DNA of 52,500 nucleotides, from NCBI GenBank assembly GCA_012295275.1, contig CM022673.1, positions 12,500,788-12,553,287 of the forward strand, in the 5' to 3' direction. Below are positions 26,837-52,500 of this stretch, piece after piece. A model generated the notes under the pieces. The model was not told the origin of the DNA. It searched no databases and saw nothing but the letters and a program-made list of their open reading frames with translations. The position numbers and the translations under genes were made by a program. The stretch comes from Chrysomallon squamiferum (taxonomy: Eukaryota; Mollusca; Gastropoda; Neomphalida; Peltospiridae). Each line of letters starts with the position of its first letter. The first letter of the stretch is position 1.

Positions 26837-26977
26837 ATGGCCGCCATTCTAAGAGATAATTTTACAAGCGACTGGTATTATTTAAAACGTAGCTTACTGG
26901 GTGGTCGCATTTGTAATTTTACAAGTCGTGTAATGATTAAATTGGCCCCTGATCGTGGTCCCTATTATTATACCTAA
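26837..26977 (+). CDS. Small ORF, 46 codons, doubtful
   Basis: ATG in a good animal start context (acaacaATGG) opens MAAILRDNFTSDWYY and runs to TAA at 26975. It has no recognised motif and is too short to trust. It could be a first exon or chance. Confidence 0.15.
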   Translation: MAAILRDNFTSDWYYLKRSLLGGRICNFTSRVMIKLAPDRGPYYYT

Positions 26978-27089
26978 ATACTGAAATTTCACAGATTGTT
27001 CAAATCTAACATTGTTTGTTCAAAACGATACTTCTGTGTGGATAAACACTTTGCAAACAAAGCAAAAGATTATCATGATAATGATAATA

Positions 27090-27581
27090 TAGTGGAATGC
27101 CGGGTTACGAACCCCTCAAAGCACGGACAGATCGGATTACAAACCGTGGTCTTGGCCAATTTTTGTCTCGGTTTACGAATAATGTCCCGAGTTACGAACT
27201 ACAGTAAAGATAAAAATAGATGCTTATGTCAAAACCGAGGTCAAAGTAAGGATTATAGGCATGCCCTATAGTAAAATATAAATCATGAATTAGGGCCTTT
27301 AGTCTTCGAATCGCAGTTGCAGCTCAACAGCTTTTGCACTGAGATCGTGCGCTCAGATTTTTTAAAGTGTTGCTAGCTTTTACGTGTATATTTTTATCCA
27401 ACTAGGCGTCCAAGAAAACAAAAAGTGAAAGTATAAACGTATCACAGTAGAGGTTAAGAAATAAATAACTGCAAATCACGAGAGTGACGTTCGTGTGTCT
27501 GACATCGCTTTGGTTTACGTACAACTCGGTTCACGAACCAAGCTCTGGAACGAAGTAAGTTAGTAACCCGAGGTTCCCCTG
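27090..27581. mobile_element. MITE (~492 bp) with GTTACGAAC-type terminal inverted repeats
   Basis: Left end TAGTGGAATGCCGGGTTACG; right end in reverse CAGGGGAACCTCGGGTTACT. They match at 17 of 23 terminal positions (through AAC) and are flanked by TA on both sides. The CAGTGGAACCTCGGTTxACGAA type of terminus is typical of non-autonomous Tc1/mariner-pogo elements. No ORF inside. Confidence 0.75.
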
Positions 27582-27691
27582 TATTTAGCAGATTTGTAAA
27601 CGTAAATTACATTCGCTCAGAATCACATTTCAAGCAAGATCACCCTTATAAAAGTGTTGTAAGTAAATAAATAAAATATATATCAATAATT

Positions 27692-27762
<71 letters not shown>

Positions 27763-28490
27763 GTTACCTATATCGAAAACACATTTTATCACAGTTCTCT
27801 AATTTGACCCATGTAGTCAAATTCTATCAGAGTACAAAATTGTGACCCACAACGAAATACCACACATTTTAACTTTATAAGCTTCATGTCGTGGCAAACA
27901 GTTCACTTACACAACACTAACAGTATCTACAACAATAAAGATTTTGGAATTATCAATATATCACCATAAAAATAATAATTTCTCTCTTTTTTTTTTTTTT
28001 TTTTTTCTTTTAATATATATCACCGCCGTCGCATTACGATTCAGGATGTCCCAATTTCTAATCGGTTTTTGTCCGGGAACACATACTAAATTTAAATGCG
28101 GCCCAAAAGACGGAGATGAAATCGATTTGTCTTGTACAGTAAGAAAATATCGATCGTTTAATCTAGGCAATTAGAAAACTATTTGTCTTTTAGTAGAAGC
28201 AATCAAAAAACAAAAAAACAAAAAAATCTTTCTTCATCCTTAATATTTGCATTTAAAGATAAAACCGCTGGCTGGGGTAATGCAGTATGTACACAACAGG
28301 AAGGTTCTAGAAAACAAGACTCGCGGTAATGATAAAAGAAATGAGATATTCTGTGGGAGAAGAACAAGATATTATTGCCGTCACGTCCTAAAATTTTACT
28401 TTTCATTTGTCATTCAGATACACGGTATTTAAGAATTAATGACGTTTTCTTTTCCTAAGAAAAAAACTGTAAGGTTTATTATTATCGTTA

Positions 28491-28538
<48 letters not shown>

Positions 28539-29041
28539 TCGTTATCATCATCATTATTATTGTTATTATTATTATAACTACTACTGGTAACTGCTATTAT
28601 GTTATCATTCTCATTAAAATACATAGGTCATCCTGTACAAACAGTGTAAAAAAATAATACATTCGCCATAGAATGTTCTGACATATATATATATATACAT
28701 GTACATAAACACATAGACACATACACATTTTCTTTTCTTGGTTTATGTTCAACTCTTAATGAATGTGCGTTCAATGTATTTTTATTTTATTTATTTTTTT
28801 TTTGTATTTTTTTTTTTCCATAAAGAACATGAACCAGTTTGCTATACATTCTCAATAAGCCTGAAAATCTCTCTCTATATCTTCCTCTCACTCTCTCTCA
28901 CTCTCTCTCTCTACTTATTACTTGTTTCATATTTATATAATTATTTTAAAAAACCACTTGTGTGATGAATAAACAAACATACGGTCCCGATCATCACATT
29001 AATATAAGGCGGTGGCAAATTTATCAAACAGTAAAGTCAGC

Positions 29042-29105
<64 letters not shown>

Positions 29106-29600
29106 GTAATAATGTACACAAAATGATATACTGCAAGCATCATTTTGCTTGCTTGTATGTTTCTGTTTGTTTATCAACATGTACGGATTTCAGTGTGCTT
29201 ATGTAGACACACAAAACGCTTCCGACCGAGAAATTCAGACAGCCCTACCTAAAGAGTGTCGAGGGAATCACATTGTGAAAGATGCAGGAATAAATTAATC
29301 TGTCGCCATCACCTTTTTTTGGACAGACGCAGGCTTCAGTATGAACACCTTTCACTTATGTAACTGTCACTTGTACACACATGGTCTCGTTTAATGGAAC
29401 AGGAGGTCTTGGACACTGATTTCAAATGGACACGAAGACTTTGTCATTTCTCTGTCTGTATTTGAACAACAGGATCAGAGGAGATAGTTTGCGGAGTCAA
29501 GAGCTGCTCAGTTATTCAGTGTGTTTTCAAACATTACGGGTTAGATACAAATTTATCAATTAGCCTGCATTCTTTACACGAAAACATCACACAAACAGCT
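27582..29600. other. Intergenic / receptor 3' side, low-complexity
   Basis: Contains (CT)n at 27693-27761, (TTA)n at 28486-28535 and (AAT)n at 29041-29104. A short splice-flanked open stretch at 28045-28138 is noted under findings. The rest shows no exon. The receptor 3' UTR probably extends into this stretch. Confidence 0.45.
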
Positions 29601-29830
29601 GATTGATCCATAACTGCCGACTGATTCACTGACGTCGACTGATACAACGATGTTGACAAAGTCAAAAGCCGTTAATTGATTCAACGACGTCGACAGATTC
29701 AGTGACGTTGTCCGATTCAGCGCCATTAACCGATTCAATGACGTCGACTGATACAACGACCTTGATTGATTCATTAGATAGAAACGTCGTTGTCTGACTC
29801 AAACACGCTGTTTGATTCACAAGCGCCGAC
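29601..29830. repeat. 18-bp degenerate minisatellite after the receptor stop
   Basis: About twelve units of 18 bp with consensus near GACTGATTCAACGACGTC, some 17-21 bp and diverged. It starts about 40 bp beyond the receptor stop on the minus strand. Several units contain TGACGTC. Confidence 0.8.
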
Positions 29831-29871
29831 GACACCGCTACCAACAAATGTAATTCACGATGTTTTAAATT

Positions 29872-49805
<19,934 letters not shown>

Positions 49806-51169
49806 ATGGATTTAACAAATGATTAAATTATAGTTTATTCTCTCCCTCTTTTTATGAGCGTTTTAGTTTAAAACAGAGAAAAAGAACGCTATTTCTTTCA
49901 CACACACAGTTTCGAGATCTGTGATAAACATCACTGGAGGCTAAATGTTTTTCTATATTCAAAAGCTTGACGCCATCGCCATTTTAAAAGCGGCATCAGC
50001 AACATTCGCTGCAGGCAAACACAAAAGATCTGAATCGCTGAAACGTTGTTTTGAAAAGTTCAAGAAATAACGTTTTCAGGAACTGAATCAATCGTGTAAA
50101 CACCAGTAAGTCGAATCTTTGTTTAGTGTGTGTGACATGAATATTTAAAAACTGGCACTCCACAATATTTACCTTATATAAATGAATTCACTGGATCATT
50201 ACATATATATTTTTTATTTTTTTTTTTAAACTTATTTTATTTAATCATTTATTGAAATGGATATAGCATATCAAAAAAACAACAAAAAGAAACGAAAGAA
50301 ACGAAAAAAAACTTGACCCACAGGAACCAGTGTTTCTAGAATCACTTCTCTTCGTTAGATCAGCAAACTTTTTACTTATTCAACAATTTCCATGAAACGA
50401 GAATCACATAACAGAAGCACACAGTCTGTACTTTGTTGTCTACGGAAAAGTTTAATAAAACATACTTTGTTGCTAAGCGGTAGGAGTAACCCATTCTGTG
50501 ATGTCAGCGCGGTGACAACGTGCAGTCAGTGGTGATCCTGTCACTGACACTTCATATAAAAACACCTTTTAATGTCATCTAGGAGATATTTCCCCCTTTA
50601 ATCATTTCCTGGTATCTGACAGCCCGCTCACAGTTCGACTCAGAAATTTACACACACACTTTACCTAATCAGTAAAAACATTCTGTCGGATGTGATGTAA
50701 TGATACATTGTCATAAAAAAATAAATAAAAATAAATAAATAAATAAATAAATTAAAAAATTCTGGTAAAAATCTAAGACGTACGCTTTTAACAGCTTAAT
50801 GAAAACAGACATATTCGTTATCGTGTCACTTATTTGTTTTTATTACTATTTTTTATTATTATTTATTTATTTTTATTTTTATTTTTATTCTTTTATTTTA
50901 TTTTATTTTATTTTATTTTATTTTTTTTTTTATTATTTTTTTTTTTGTGGGAAGTAAAAGTTTTTTTTAATTCATTTATTTCGTATTGTGGTCGCATGTT
51001 GTTTGTTAAATTTGATAACTGTATCTCTCGATAATAAATATATTTGTCGGTGTGGAATTGTTAATTCGTATGCGTAATCTCTATTGTTATGTAACGAGTA
51101 AATATAAGAACTATAAGATGTATGTAAACGATTTATATTGTCATCATTATTATCATCTCATTATTATAA
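49806..51169. other. Non-coding, AT-rich
   Basis: A few less repetitive patches (49860-50140, 50330-50700) hold no supportable exon; the rest is T/A-rich with TTTTA repeats. Confidence 0.4.
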
Positions 51170-51830
51170 TTATTAATAGTAGTTATAGTTGTAGTGGTTG
51201 TAGCTCTAGTAGTAGTAGTAGTAGTAGTAGTACTAGTGGAAATAGAAGTAGTTGTAGCAGTAATAGTAATAGTAGTAGTAATAGTACTAGTAATAATAGT
51301 AGCGGTATTAGTAGTAGCAGCATTAGTAACAGTAGTTGTGGTAGTGGTAGTGGTAGAGGTGGTAGACGTGGTGATGGTGATGGTGGTTGTCGTAGTAGTA
51401 CGAGTAGTAGTGGGAATAGAAGTAGCTGTAGTAGTAAGAGTATTAGCAGTATTAGTAATAAAAGTAGTGGTAGTGGTAGTCGTAATGGTAGTGGTGCTAC
51501 TGTAGTTGTGATAGTGGTGGTAGTAGTAGTAGTAGAAGTAGTAGTGGGAATAGAAGTATTTTTAGTAGTAAGAGTACTAGCAGTATTAGTAACAATAGTA
51601 ATCGTAGTAATAGTAGTAGTGTGTATGTATGTATGTATGTAATATATATATATATATATGAATGTATGTACGAATATCTATGTATGTATGTATATTAATG
51701 TATGTATATAGGAATGTATATATGTATGTTTGTACGTATATATGAACATTTATGTATGTATGTATGTATGTATGTAAGTATATATGTATGTATCTATGTT
51801 TGTATGTATATATGTACGTGTACATACATA
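51170..51830. repeat. (TAG)n array passing into (TATG)n array
   Basis: Imperfect TAG/TGG trinucleotides to about 51620, then TATG tetranucleotides. The poly-Ser and poly-Val open frames here are artefacts of the repeat. Confidence 0.9.
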
Positions 51831-52382
51831 CTTGTTTCCACGTTTTTTATTATGAAATATAATTTATAACTCGATGTTTCACGAAGCATGCACACGTCTG
51901 GTTGTAGTCGTGTTTTGGCTATTATCGTAAACGACGATGTGAAGAGTTCAAGCAGATTTGATCGGAAAACCGATTTTTATTGAGTTCGCGCGATATATAA
52001 TTAATCAAAATGTTCTTCAGTTTGAAAAAGGTTAGCCAAGCGAAATAATTAAAGAAAAAAGAAAATGACCAATAAAATATTTCTGGTTCTGACTGTTAGA
52101 CTTAAGTGGAGAAGAAGAAGATGAAATGCAATATGTTTTATGAAGTTGAAAATCTGTCCTGATAAAACTGAACAAATATCTTTGTACTTTGTATTTTGTT
52201 ACTGTGACCATCTGTCTGTCTCTCTCTTTCTCTCTCTGTCTCGCTTTATCTTTCTATCTGTTTATCTCTACATCTATCTATTCATCTGTCTATCTCTCCA
52301 TCCATCCACCCATCTAACCTGTTTTGTTCACTGTAGCTATTTGCTGTATTTCTATCTTCATTTACCTTTTTCTATATCTACT

Positions 52383-52440
<58 letters not shown>

Positions 52441-52500
52441 GTCTGTTTCTTTCTCTCTCTTTCTGACTGTCTCACTTTCTCTCTCTCTTATTGTCTCTCT
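51831..52500. other. Non-coding right end with (CT)n
   Basis: A mixed patch to about 52200 without a supportable exon, then CTAT/CTGT and (CT)n (52385-52437) to the window edge. Confidence 0.5.

Noticed and set aside
27295-27340. TTCGAATC stretch resembling a tRNA T-loop
   Set aside because: No matching acceptor, D or anticodon stems could be found around it; it is internal MITE sequence.
50395-50520. 40-codon minus-strand ORF (MGYSYRLATK...)
   Set aside because: No motif, no phase-compatible link to the receptor, and length expected by chance.
51052-51642. 196-codon Ser/Gly-rich open frame
   Set aside because: Product of an imperfect TAG/TGG trinucleotide array; other frames of the same array are open too.

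Overview
The window is animal (metazoan) nuclear DNA. It is AT-rich, packed with simple repeats, and its genes are split into short exons with GT-AG introns. The gene content (a pigment-dispersing-factor-type class B receptor, SPAG6, TYW2, CISD3 and a papain-family peptidase) and the microsatellite density suggest a protostome, most likely a lophotrochozoan such as a mollusc. The phylum is inference. I read the exons by eye from frame continuity, splice sites and remembered family motifs; no search was run.

Layout. 98-186 (+) is the last coding exon of a papain-like cysteine peptidase. 714-4970 (-) is TYW2/TRMT12, a wybutosine-synthesis enzyme of tRNA-Phe, in six exons. It has a GC-AG intron, a long repeat-built insertion and a one-base frameshift. 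6604-9456 (-) is CISD3 in three exons. It shares a 320-bp head-to-head promoter region with SPAG6 (9777-16954, +, nine exons), which has a one-base frameshift in exon 7 and an RFX/X-box-like site 91 bp upstream of its ATG. 18.57-26.49 kb is a repeat block: a ~3.4-kb direct duplication, each copy carrying an unrecognised ~200-codon ORF between Tc1/mariner-pogo-like terminal repeats, closed by a ~0.5-kb inverted arm. A second MITE lies at 27090-27581. 29872-46024 (-) is a PDF-receptor-like class B GPCR with twelve recognised exons. Two in-phase alternative-looking exons encode the start of its cytoplasmic tail, and one intron carries a regular 28-copy, 20-bp minisatellite. 46-52.5 kb is mostly microsatellite DNA upstream of the receptor; its 5' exon(s) were not identified.

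The genes do not form one pathway. They are neighbouring housekeeping, ciliary and neuropeptide-signalling genes. The most interesting items are the tail-exon choice of the receptor, the duplicated transposon-flanked ORF, the perfect-period minisatellite, the candidate X-box, and the single-base frameshifts in two otherwise intact conserved genes. The frameshifts suggest uncorrected sequence errors or recent lesions.
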